A DNA stretch of 64,000 nucleotides, taken from NCBI RefSeq assembly GCF_963668475.1, contig NZ_OY764544.1, positions 806,001-870,000 of the forward strand. Direction: 5' to 3'. Positions 1 through 8,272 of this stretch are shown piece after piece. The translations under genes and the position numbers were made by a program. Numbering within the stretch: position 1 is the stretch's first letter; the number at the start of each line of letters is the position of its first letter. Source of the stretch: an uncultured Methanospirillum sp. GTDB lineage: Archaea; Halobacteriota; Methanomicrobia; Methanomicrobiales; Methanospirillaceae. The notes beneath the pieces were generated by a model that was given only the letters and a program-made list of their open reading frames with translations, was not told where the DNA came from and searched no databases.

Positions 1-725
1 CATATGGAAAGTGTTATTTTGGAAATGCTGCTACTGGGATGTGTTTTTCCCATGGAGCTTCCGGTTCCTATTCCTTTTGTGATACGGGACCAACTGAAGC
101 GTCTTATTGCTCTAATGGACCCACTCAGGTTCCCCACGGGAGTTCATAATCACTTATGGTTCTCCCTCATTTCCGACTGTAGCAGACCTAACCTCCTTTT
201 TGCATGAACAATCCTGGATCGATTCAACATGGGTTTAGGTCTTCCCTTTTGGGGGCATTCATTGACGAGTAGTGAAAGCAATCAGGTTCACCGGTTTTTC
301 AGTATTGTTTTCAGAATCATAATCGCTGTAGACACTGAAATTAGTTGTATCATTATTTACATGATTGATAGCAAATTGATCTCTTTTCATACAGTCGGAT
401 ACCATATGATTGAACAATTCGGTAGGCTCAAAGACGGCAATAGCATCAAGAGTCCGGCCCAGGACTTCATCATTCAACTGCTCTGATGTGATATCTTAAT
501 GAAGAGACGTTTGAGTGAAATATCAGCGAAAAATGCAGGAAGAGATCCAGGCGATGTTCAATATAACCAAGCCCGTTGATAGTCATAGCTTTGACAATAT
601 CACCATGTGGAAGAGTGTATGGACCATTTTAGGGGATCAAGCGATCGATTATGGTACCGATTTGTAACTCATCGTAACTCCCGGCTACTAAACCAAGTTG
701 CCCATTGTCTTATCGGAGTTCTGAA
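1..725 (-). pseudogene. IS1634-like transposase remnant, 5' part, running off the window
   Basis: The minus strand encodes broken pieces of an IS1634/IS4-group transposase. Reading from about 715 downwards one sees the N-terminal DUF4277-like text AGSYDELQIGTIIDRLIP, then NGPYTLPHGDIVKAMTINGL and GYIEHRLDLF, and in the open stretch 477-259 LGRTLDAI, FEPTELFNHMV and HVNNDTTNFSVYSDYDSE, where the family's catalytic D (DTTxFSVxGxYD) sits. The frame is interrupted by several stops and shifts, and below about 258 only scraps remain. The C-terminal half would lie before base 1. It is certainly non-functional. It marks the left edge of an insertion-sequence graveyard around the peptide locus. Confidence 0.8.
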
Positions 726-913
726 TAAAGAGAACATCGAAATCCGGGGACAATAAATAGAGAACAACATTATAAAGTCTATAGTTAAGCTTTTCTTAAT
801 TTTTTTCTGAACATCTACGGATGATTGGTTTATAATAGATCAGATTATTGTTTCACAGCCCTTAGGTCCTGGTTGCATAATTTTTTCAATAGCAATATTG
901 AATATAATTAGTA

Positions 914-1372
914 ATGTCGATGCAGAAAAAGAAATATCTACAACCAATGATCATAGATTTGAGCATCGAGGCGGTTACTGGAATCGGAGCATCAGAATTT
1001 TATTGTGGTAACGGAGACAGTGCAGCAACAGCCTGTAGTTCTACCGGCAACAGTCCAGGGACCCCTCCTGCTCTCACCTGTTATTCCAATGGAAATGGGG
1101 CAACGGGAACTAATAGTAACTCTTGTCAAAGGGGAGTTGGTGTAAGCGGAGGCTGTTTAGATGGAGGCTTACCTCATACCGTTACTGGTTACTGTAACTA
1201 CGGGGGTTCTGCCACCGGAGCAAACAGTACCTGTGCCGCAGGAAATACTGCTTTGGGGCAATGTCTAACAGGAGACAGTGCATCAGCAAAAGACACTGCA
1301 GCATGCGGGGGAGGAAGCACCCCCTCATACTGTGTGGCTGGGAATAACCAGGCGTTCTCTTGGTCTTCCTGA
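914..1372 (+). CDS. Cys/Gly/Ser-rich RiPP-type precursor-like peptide (copy 1)
   Basis: This 152-residue protein has two parts. The N-terminal 25 residues look like a leader (KKKYLQPMIIDLSIEAVTGI, then GAS). The rest is a low-complexity region rich in G, S, T, N and A with ten cysteines at fairly regular spacing. No signal peptide or membrane segment is visible. The protein at 3487-3885 on the other strand is a clear paralogue: both share KKxYxxPxIIDxSxE and GxGxS in the leader, and C-x4-SPG, SCxRG and GGC blocks in the core. Leader plus Cys-rich core, beside PqqD and radical SAM remnants, an ABC exporter and an NTP_transf_5 protein, suggests a ribosomally made, post-translationally modified peptide. 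That role is inference. An alternative start is the second ATG at 920. No clear Shine-Dalgarno site is seen, so the mRNA may be leaderless. Confidence 0.65.
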   Translation: MSMQKKKYLQPMIIDLSIEAVTGIGASEFYCGNGDSAATACSSTGNSPGTPPALTCYSNGNGATGTNSNSCQRGVGVSGGCLDGGLPHTVTGYCNYGGSATGANSTCAAGNTALGQCLTGDSASAKDTAACGGGSTPSYCVAGNNQAFSWSS

Positions 1373-1730
1373 TACCCAGGCAGTACAGAAAGAATCTGAG
1401 TTGGTATTCAGTGAAGTGAAGAAATACAAAAATGGCGATGTAACCCAAAATCAGCCATTTTTCTGATCCTGCCCCCGGAGGTGAATATGTGTCCGGAGAC
1501 ATAACAGAGAAGGATCTCGATGAGTCTGTAAACGAAGGATGAGGAGGTCATAGGTATTCCCCTGTCTCCCGACTCCTCTCAATACCAATAATTTTTTGTA
1601 ACTATTCAGTCGTTCTCATCGTCCCCAATTTATTCATCATTTTTCCTCATCAAATGTAGCTTATTTAATTGAAAAATCAGAAAACTGCCGAAAGATCTGA
1701 GTATAATGAGATAAAACGTTCTTTTACCGA
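1373..1730 (+). other. Non-coding stretch between precursor gene and IS66 remnant
   Basis: I see no supportable gene, RNA or clean inverted repeat here. Both strands carry only short frames. The sequence becomes AT-rich towards 1600-1730, just before the IS66 remnant, and could include the left end of that element, but I cannot define a terminal inverted repeat. Confidence 0.5.
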
Positions 1731-3002
1731 ATGGAAATACCTGAAGCGATTAAATCGAAATTTCCAGAGTGTCCTCCGGAAATCGTAGCGTATATGTACT
1801 ATCTGCATGAAAAATTCGATAAATTAGAAGTTAGGGTAACAGAACTCGAATCTCGACTAAATGTAAACAGCAACAACAGTGGGAAACCGCATTCCTCGGA
1901 TGTTTATACTCGTAAAAACCGTACAACCTCTCTTCGTAAGAAATCTCTAAAGAAACCCGGGGGTCAACCCGGGCACAAAGGAAAAACCCTGTCACAGAGT
2001 TCTAATGTTGATCACATCAAAACACAGTCTCCAGAATTTTGTTCCTACTGTGGAAGAAGACTTCAAAATGGAACTACTTTTTTTCAATTGAAAAACGCAA
2101 GATTTTTGACCTTCCTCCTCCTTAGGCAATTAAAATTACCGAACATCGATCTCAAACCATGGTTTGTACCCATAGTGGATCAAAAACGTCTGGATCTTTC
2201 CCCTCGTATGGTACTCATCCGGTTCAATATGGATCAAGAATCAAGGCCTACCTCAGTTATCTCGTCCATTATCAACTCATTCCGTATGAACGAGCAGTTG
2301 AAGCATGTTTTGACCTCTTTGGCGTTTCCCTCAGTCCTGGAACGATTGTAAATATTACCCACAACCTTTCAAATAAACTAACCATGTTTCAAGAGGTTGT
2401 GAAAAATGCTCTAAAATTCGAGCCAATAATTCAGAACGATTAAACTGGAGTCTGAGTTGAAGGAAAACTACATTGACTTCACGTAAACAGCACTTCGCAT
2501 CTGACACATTATACAATCCAGAAAAAGAGAAGGACAGAAGGAATAAACCAAATCGGGATTTTCCCTGATTTCAAGGGAATTAGCGTAATTATTTTTGGAA
2601 TCCATATCTTTCATATCCTTGCACACACAGTTTCTGATGTGCCCACATTCTTCGAGAACTAATTCGAGTAGAAGAAGAAACGAAGCAAATCGGGTCAGGA
2701 AAACTGATTAAATTATTGATATAAGCAAAGGAACTCAAGGAGGAATATCATTCCGATGGGATTCCTGTACCTCCTGTCATAAGGACCAGTCTCAAATGTG
2801 ATTATGATGAACTGATTCAAATAGGGTTAAACGAGAATCCACCACCAGTAAAAAATTGGTGAAAAAAGGGGAAGAAAGAAGAAAACCTTTGCCCGAAACT
2901 TGCTGAAGAGGTTGGAGTTACATAAAGAGGGAGATTTAAGGTTTATTGAGAATCAGATTGTTCCATTTGCCAATAACCTGGCGGAACGCGATATCCGGAT
3001 GG
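1731..3002 (+). pseudogene. IS66-family transposase, frameshifted and 3'-truncated
   Basis: The reading frame begins at 1731 with an IS66-type N-terminus: a coiled-coil (KFDKLEVRVTELESRL), then NNSGKPHSSD, KKPGGQPGHKGKTL and a CxxC zinc-finger half (FCSYCGRR). A frameshift near 2110-2150 moves the text to a second frame (THPVQYGSRIKAYLSYLVHY, IPYERAVEACFDLFG) up to a stop at 2443. Further fragments continue in shifting frames to about 3000: ILRELIRVEEE, LIQIGLNENPPP and finally FANNLAERDIRM, the block carrying the last catalytic E. The text stops right after ERDIRM, where it joins the antisense radical SAM remnant. The C-terminal end of the transposase is therefore missing. Clearly inactive. 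Confidence 0.88.
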
Positions 3003-3371
3003 CTTGCACTGGAGATTACACTGGGAGTTGATGTCAAGATCCAGATTCTTCGGAGTCTTCATGAGACGACGGTTCTCGGTCATAATATATGCCCAGGCTA
3101 CGGTTGCGTATCCGAACTGAACAATCTGATTACAAAATGCCTTGATATCTGCGTTGATATCTTCAGGAATGGGATCATACTCCTCAGTCAGGGTTTCAAT
3201 GATTGCGGGAATATCCTTCTTTTACTGTAGGCATTTCCAGATGGTAACGCCGGTCGGAGTGAGACCAACCGCCTTTCCGGTGTCCGGGTTGAAGAGCAGG
3301 GATCAGTTGTCGAACTCTTCATGCTGGGAGATCTGGGAGAGAATTTGAGGCAATGCAATATTTTTAGACAT
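3003..3371 (-). pseudogene. PqqD domain fused to the start of a radical SAM maturase; two stops and IS66 truncation
   Basis: Read on the minus strand from ATG at 3371, the frame encodes a PqqD-like peptide-recognition domain (SLLFNPDTGKAVGLTPTG, VTIWKCLQ, DIPAIIETLTEEYD, INADIKAFCNQIVQFGYA). After a linker (LMKTPKNLDLDI) it reaches the first two cysteines of a radical SAM site, CNLQCK. A TGA at 3305-3303 (codon 23) and a TAA at 3224-3222 (codon 50) interrupt an otherwise well-preserved frame. At about 3003 the text switches to the complement of the IS66 remnant, exactly where the third cysteine of CxxxCxxC should follow. The remaining radical SAM/SPASM part is not found in the window. It lies 115 bases downstream of the precursor gene at 3487-3885, on the same strand, which suggests a former precursor-maturase operon. 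Confidence 0.85.
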
Positions 3372-3486
3372 TTCTATCAGATGAAACCAAAAAATATGGT
3401 ATTTGAATTACTCCTTTATTTATAGCAAGAACTTCATGCCAAGGCGAGGTATGGTGCGATCTTCACCATATTACATACATGGAATG

Positions 3487-3885
3487 TTATGATCCCTGAA
3501 TAAATACCTGAGCTGATCCAGGGGCACACGCCGTACCCAAAGGTGAATTACCGGTAGAACATCCGATACCAGCACCAGTTCCGGTATTACATGAACTTGC
3601 GGACCTTCCTGTTGGAGCACCGTCTTGACAGATTTGTGCAGAGTATGGATAATTGCCCAGAGTGACGCATCCACCAGTTGGAGCAAGACCTCTATTACAA
3701 CTATCAGTACTCGAAGAATTGGCATAAAGACCGGTTGTAATACAACTTCCGGATCCACCTGGTGAGCTACCCGTACCACTGCATGTTCCAGGATAGGATC
3801 CATATTCACACGTTGATACACCAAAACCGATAAGAGATTCAAGACTCATGTCAATGATACATGGTTTTTGATATCTTTTTTTCAT
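3487..3885 (-). CDS. Cys/Gly/Ser-rich RiPP-type precursor-like peptide (copy 2)
   Basis: This is a 132-residue paralogue of the protein at 914-1372. The leader reads KKRYQKPCIIDMSLESLIGF followed by GVS. The remainder is rich in G, S, T and P with nine cysteines spaced about every 8-15 residues, and it shares CSGTGSSPGG, DSCNRG and TGGC blocks with copy 1. The gene is transcribed towards the broken PqqD-radical SAM frame starting at 3371, the usual precursor-then-maturase order for RiPPs such as sactipeptides and ranthipeptides. The frame is intact even though the presumed maturase is dead. The modified product and its activity are unknown. A different explanation, a small Cys-rich surface protein, cannot be excluded, but there is no signal peptide. 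Confidence 0.65.
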   Translation of the reverse strand: MKKRYQKPCIIDMSLESLIGFGVSTCEYGSYPGTCSGTGSSPGGSGSCITTGLYANSSSTDSCNRGLAPTGGCVTLGNYPYSAQICQDGAPTGRSASSCNTGTGAGIGCSTGNSPLGTACAPGSAQVFIQGS

Positions 3886-4049
3886 GTATAATAGGGTCTA
3901 TTAATTTTAATTGATTTAAATATTTTGAAATGATTGGTAATGACCTACTGGAAAACTGAAGATAAAAATTCATCCTTTGAGAGGATTTGCATGGATCATT
4001 TTGATCAAATTTGTTTGAATGAACAATAATATGATGGATTTTCATCACC

Positions 4050-4305
4050 AGTCATATCCGAGGTCACTACCCAGGCTTCGGTTGCCCATTCATAAGTGAT
4101 AAACAGAAAATGAACTAGATTACTCAAATAGACCTTGATTCTTGATCCATATTGAACCGGTTGTGTAACCCATAAGAAAGGTTCCTGATGTTTTTTCCAC
4201 CGCGGTGGGTACAAAAACCGTAGTGAGGGATTGGTGCTCGGTGATCTCAATTGATGGTGGAGGAAGATGATCGAAACCTTGCCTCACATGAAACCAATCA
4301 AGAGA
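4050..4305 (-). pseudogene. Second IS66-family transposase fragment
   Basis: On the minus strand, two frames together spell the middle of an IS66 transposase: RQGFDHLPPPSIEITEHQSL and EKTSGTF in one, and TQPVQYGSRIKVYLSNLVHF plus ITYEWATEAW in the other. These match the equivalent blocks of the 1731-3002 remnant (THPVQYGSRIKAYLSYLVHY, IPYERAVEA), so both derive from the same or closely related elements. Only about 250 bases remain, and no ends were identified. Confidence 0.75.
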
Positions 4306-4518
4306 GGTGAGATAAAGAAAGATGGGGAATTCACAAAAAACATCTGAAAAATTACAATATCTCTTTTTGGGTCTTTGTGCTCCCTCAATGTTTTCTTGAA
4401 ATTATCACTACCGGCTAGAGATAAACGTGATTAAATGAACAAATAGGTAAACATCAATTCTCGCTGACTTAAATTCTCTACTATCCATATCTATCGACAC
4501 TGATATGGTGATCACTTC

Positions 4519-6387
4519 ATGACCTCCCAAAGCGGCCCGATCGGTAAAGTTCCTTTACGGGGGCGGTTTCGACTTCTCAAAGATTCTCTGACCTATGTAC
4601 CCCCGGGCAAAGATGGAGAGTTTAGATATCGTGATATACTGTATTTTACCCGGTATCTCATCCCATTAAAATATGCAATCATTTCATCTCTCATCCTCAC
4701 CTTCATCTCCTCACTCCTCGGGACCGCCCTCCCGCTCTCCGGGAAATGGATCATCGACTATATCTTCATGCATCAGAGTATAGAGCCGGTCCTGGATACA
4801 CTTTCAACTCATCATCTGGCATTTCTCATCCCGTTTGCCTCACAAATCCTATCATCATTGCCGTTTCTGATAGGAACACTTGCCGTAATCTCAATTGTCA
4901 AATACCTCATCGGAAACGAACTTTCACTCATCAACTATCGGATCAATACCGAGTATGGGTACCGGGTGAAGATGGCGGTCTTCACCCATGTAATGAAGTA
5001 CCCGGTCTCTTACTTCAAATCTACCAGGAGCGGGTACCTTCTCGCCAGAATCAGTTCAGATACCGGGGGTCTTTCGGGAATATCAGGGAATTTTCTCCAG
5101 AGCATCATCACTGCAGGTACATCGCTCTGTGTGACTGCCACTGTCCTCTCTGCCTTGTCATTTCCCCTCACACTCTTCGTAATGGTGACCGTACCGGTAT
5201 CGGTTATCATTAGTTACTGGGTTATCAGGTTCAACCGATCCTATAATATCAGGATGCGGGAATCCGGCCTACAAATGTCTGCTGATGGACAGGATCTCTT
5301 CAGTTCAATCGACCTAATCAAAACCCATGCAGCAGAAGACCGGGAACTGAACAGGTACATGAAACGAACCCTCGACAATATCTCCCTAAACATCGCAAGC
5401 ATGCTCTTTGGTCAGGTAACCGGTGGCGTCCAGATGGCATTCACCAGTATTGTCAGACTTATCGTCATGCTCTATGGGGGGAGCCTCGTCCTCTCAAACC
5501 AGATGTCCATCGGATCATATACTGCATTCCTTGCAATGTACCCGCAGCTTACCGGAGCAATCTCGACGTTCCTGCAGATGCCACTAAATCTTCAGGGAAC
5601 TGCCCTTGCTGCCGGAAGGGTAAAAGAACTCCTTGATATAACCACCGAGTATGAGCATGACGACCCGAAAAAAACCCTCCTCTATCCAGATATCAGGACA
5701 AACGGGCACATTCTCGTGGATCAGGTTTCATTTTCCTATGATCCTGATACTCCGGTGTTGAAAGATGTCAGCCTGGAGATACAACCCGGCGACCGTATTG
5801 GAATCGTCGGTCAGACCGGGGCAGGAAAGACCACTTTTATCAATCTTCTTCTTAAGTTTTATCGCCCAAATCAGGGGAAGATACTCATCGATGATTATGA
5901 TTATGCAGATCTGAATCCTGCATGGATCAGAAATCAGATAGCGGTCGTCTCACAGGATCTCATGCTTTTCCATGACACCGTGATGAATAATATCAGGTAC
6001 AGCAGACCGGAGGCGGATGATGAGGAAGTCATGAGAGCGGCACAATCGGCAGGCATTCATGATGAAATTACCAGGTTCCAAAACGGATATGATACGATTG
6101 TCGGAGAACGTGGAAGCAAACTATCAGGAGGACAGAAACAACGGATCGCTATCGCACGTGCCTTTCTGCGTAATGCTCAGATCGTTATTCTGGACGAACC
6201 AACCGCTCACCTTGATATCGAAACTGAAGAACTACTGGTCAGAGAGTTTTTAAGTGCCTGTTCAGGTAGAACCATGGTTGTTATCACTCACCGGGAGAGT
6301 CTGCTCCGGTTGGTGGATCAGGTGTATCGGGTGGAGAAGGGAACGATGAGCGAAGAAAAGAGGAATTCTTCATTAATCAGTGCATAG
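4519..6387 (+). CDS. ABC transporter, fused membrane and ATPase domains (peptide/lipid exporter type)
   Basis: This 622-residue half-transporter has an N-terminal cytoplasmic stretch, a six-helix exporter-type membrane domain (about residues 48-340) and an ATP-binding domain (about 385-605). The ATPase shows Walker A GQTGAGKTT, a Q-loop, the signature LSGGQKQR, Walker B IVILDEPTAHLD and the H-switch VITHRE. There is no N-terminal C39 peptidase, so if it exports the Cys-rich peptides, leader removal would need another enzyme. It should act as a homodimer in the membrane. It follows the precursor/PqqD region and precedes an NTP_transf_5 gene by 118 bases, an arrangement seen in RiPP loci. The substrate is inferred only from this context. 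Unlike its neighbours upstream, the gene is intact. Confidence 0.85.
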   Translation: MTSQSGPIGKVPLRGRFRLLKDSLTYVPPGKDGEFRYRDILYFTRYLIPLKYAIISSLILTFISSLLGTALPLSGKWIIDYIFMHQSIEPVLDTLSTHHLAFLIPFASQILSSLPFLIGTLAVISIVKYLIGNELSLINYRINTEYGYRVKMAVFTHVMKYPVSYFKSTRSGYLLARISSDTGGLSGISGNFLQSIITAGTSLCVTATVLSALSFPLTLFVMVTVPVSVIISYWVIRFNRSYNIRMRESGLQMSADGQDLFSSIDLIKTHAAEDRELNRYMKRTLDNISLNIASMLFGQVTGGVQMAFTSIVRLIVMLYGGSLVLSNQMSIGSYTAFLAMYPQLTGAISTFLQMPLNLQGTALAAGRVKELLDITTEYEHDDPKKTLLYPDIRTNGHILVDQVSFSYDPDTPVLKDVSLEIQPGDRIGIVGQTGAGKTTFINLLLKFYRPNQGKILIDDYDYADLNPAWIRNQIAVVSQDLMLFHDTVMNNIRYSRPEADDEEVMRAAQSAGIHDEITRFQNGYDTIVGERGSKLSGGQKQRIAIARAFLRNAQIVILDEPTAHLDIETEELLVREFLSACSGRTMVVITHRESLLRLVDQVYRVEKGTMSEEKRNSSLISA

Positions 6388-6505
6388 ATACATTGCCAAA
6401 ATATCACGTATTAATATTAAGCATGTTATCATGAATTTATGAGTTTATATAAACGGTTCGCTAATGATGCTTGAATATTCCCTCAAATTTAACCGGTGAC
6501 CTGAT

Positions 6506-7735
6506 ATGATCCCATTATCGCATATCTTTGAAGATGGTAATTCATTTTTTGAACTTATTCAGTTGTTAAGCCCTGACCACTTTAGACGGGATTCGATCCC
6601 CGATGATCACTGGCCTCAGATCATCTCATGTGCTGACCGGATGCGGGTTATCCCTCTCCTTTGTTATATACTCAAACAGTATGATGGGATTCAACTACCA
6701 ACTGAAATCTCCCATACCCTCATGGCGAGGTATCTCGCAAATGGGGGACGAAATCTAATGTTATCTTCAGAACTGAAAAGAATCCTGAACGCATTTGACA
6801 CCAATGCAATGCAGGTTGTACCTCTCAAAGGTGCATATCTTGCATATGCAGTGTATGAACGCTCCTCCATGCGGCAGATGCTTGACCTAGATCTCATGGT
6901 AAAATGGGAAGACATGCCAAAGGCAATCACTATCCTTGAAACACTTGGATATATCGCCACCGGTGCGTTCCATTGGGATGAGGAATGTCGAAGGTTTGAT
7001 CATCATGGTCCGGGTTATCGGCATCCATCCGGTTCAATGGTGGAACTTCACTGGAATATAATTGATGCTCACAGTATTGGTGAAAGAGAAATTGCAATTG
7101 GAGAGATTTTCTTACTCAGGGCCCGACCAGGATTCCTTTTAGAGACAAAGACATACCTTTTGACACCAGAGGATCTCATCCTGCATAGTGTTATCCATCA
7201 GACTCTTCATCATATCTTTCATTTGGGAATACGGGAATTTTATGATATAAAACAAATATATGAAAAATTCCATGACAATATCAATTGGGGGTTACTCATC
7301 TCATCAGCAAAAGAATTAAAAATCGAACGCCCGGTAATACTAATCTTAACTCTTACAGATCTCATTACGGGATCTGATATAACAAAAAAAATGAGTCGAG
7401 AAGGATTTACGTGTGAAATCCCGGATCAATATCTGATCGCAGCTTTAAGCGAGATAGAACAGGAAAATTCTGCATGTAGCGTATCTTTCAGATTATCTCA
7501 CTCGAAAAAAGGGATCCTCGGACTGATATATCCTGCACTGAATCGGGTATTTTTAAGTCGCAAGTCAATGCAGATGAAGTATCAGGTACCTTCTGATTCC
7601 CTTCGAATCTATCTTTGTTATCCACACCGGCTTTTTTACCTCATTTGTCACTTTGGTCCGAACCTGATTAATGAATACTTCTCTTCTCATGAGAACGGAA
7701 ATAAACACTTTTGGAACTGGTTGTATGGAGGATAA
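6506..7735 (+). CDS. NTP_transf_5-type putative nucleotidyltransferase
   Basis: The 409-residue protein has the hallmark of the uncharacterised nucleotidyltransferase family PF14907: VVPLKGAYLAYAVY followed by RQMLDLDLMVKWED, where the DxD pair is the likely metal site, and then a conserved HHGPGYRHPSGSMVELHWNI-like block and a HSVIHQTLHH helix. Members of this family often sit in RiPP clusters with PqqD proteins, radical SAM enzymes and ABC exporters (family knowledge), and the same company is seen here. What it modifies is unknown. The gene follows the ABC transporter in the same direction and may share its transcript, although the 118-base AT-rich gap could hold a promoter. Confidence 0.75.
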   Translation: MIPLSHIFEDGNSFFELIQLLSPDHFRRDSIPDDHWPQIISCADRMRVIPLLCYILKQYDGIQLPTEISHTLMARYLANGGRNLMLSSELKRILNAFDTNAMQVVPLKGAYLAYAVYERSSMRQMLDLDLMVKWEDMPKAITILETLGYIATGAFHWDEECRRFDHHGPGYRHPSGSMVELHWNIIDAHSIGEREIAIGEIFLLRARPGFLLETKTYLLTPEDLILHSVIHQTLHHIFHLGIREFYDIKQIYEKFHDNINWGLLISSAKELKIERPVILILTLTDLITGSDITKKMSREGFTCEIPDQYLIAALSEIEQENSACSVSFRLSHSKKGILGLIYPALNRVFLSRKSMQMKYQVPSDSLRIYLCYPHRLFYLICHFGPNLINEYFSSHENGNKHFWNWLYGG

Positions 7736-8272
7736 TATCGATTAAACGGCATGATGCGATGTATCATGCCAATTTATGTGAGATTAAATTTGATGACAAT
7801 ATGGATAAGGTTGTGAACTCATGTTAGATCTCGAATATTAGTTATTTTTACTAAATACCCAGAATATGCCTGGGAATTTGACCTGGATATAAGGGTTTTT
7901 AAAATAAATCTAAATTAAGCCTGGTTTACGAAATACTCAAAAAAATGCGCATTCATATTCTAACACTATTGCATTAAATCTGTGTATTCGATTATTAGTA
8001 TGACTAGCACCGTGATCTAGAAATATAACCCAGATATAAAAACGATATTTGGGCTCTGATTCAATATCTTTGTGATGTATGATTATGATCACCAAACCAA
8101 GATTAAATCCGGTTTTCAATTCTTTTTGTGAATCTTTTTGTCAGAAGTTTAATAAATTACAGGAAGATGGTAGCTTTTAGACCTATTATGATGATCCAAA
8201 CCCAAATACATAAAAATAAAGCAATCAACTATTAACGCTACTGATATTCGTCATAATCGGCCGCTGATTGTT
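7736..8272 (+). other. AT-rich intergenic region before pgk
   Basis: No gene can be supported in these 537 bases. They hold an inverted repeat at 7748-7770 just after the NTP_transf_5 stop, then AT-rich sequence. The last 80 bases before pgk contain A/T-rich hexamers that could serve as the pgk promoter, but no single TATA box stands out. A 60-codon frame on the minus strand (7937-8119) has no recognisable features. Confidence 0.5.
7748..7770. terminator. Inverted repeat after the NTP_transf_5 gene (possible terminator or operator)
   Basis: Perfect 8-base arms GGCATGAT and ATCATGCC are separated by 7 bases, starting 13 bases after the stop codon at 7735. No long T-run follows, so it may be an RNA-stabilising hairpin or a protein site rather than a terminator. 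Confidence 0.4.

Noticed and set aside
4..207. Plus-strand 67-codon frame at the window start
   Set aside because: It is antisense to the IS1634-like remnant and has no protein-like conservation.
1182..1502. Minus-strand frame over the first precursor gene
   Set aside because: It is a shadow of the low-complexity precursor coding sequence and its downstream region.
7937..8119. 60-codon minus-strand frame in the pgk upstream region
   Set aside because: AT-driven open frame without ribosome binding site, domain or convincing composition.
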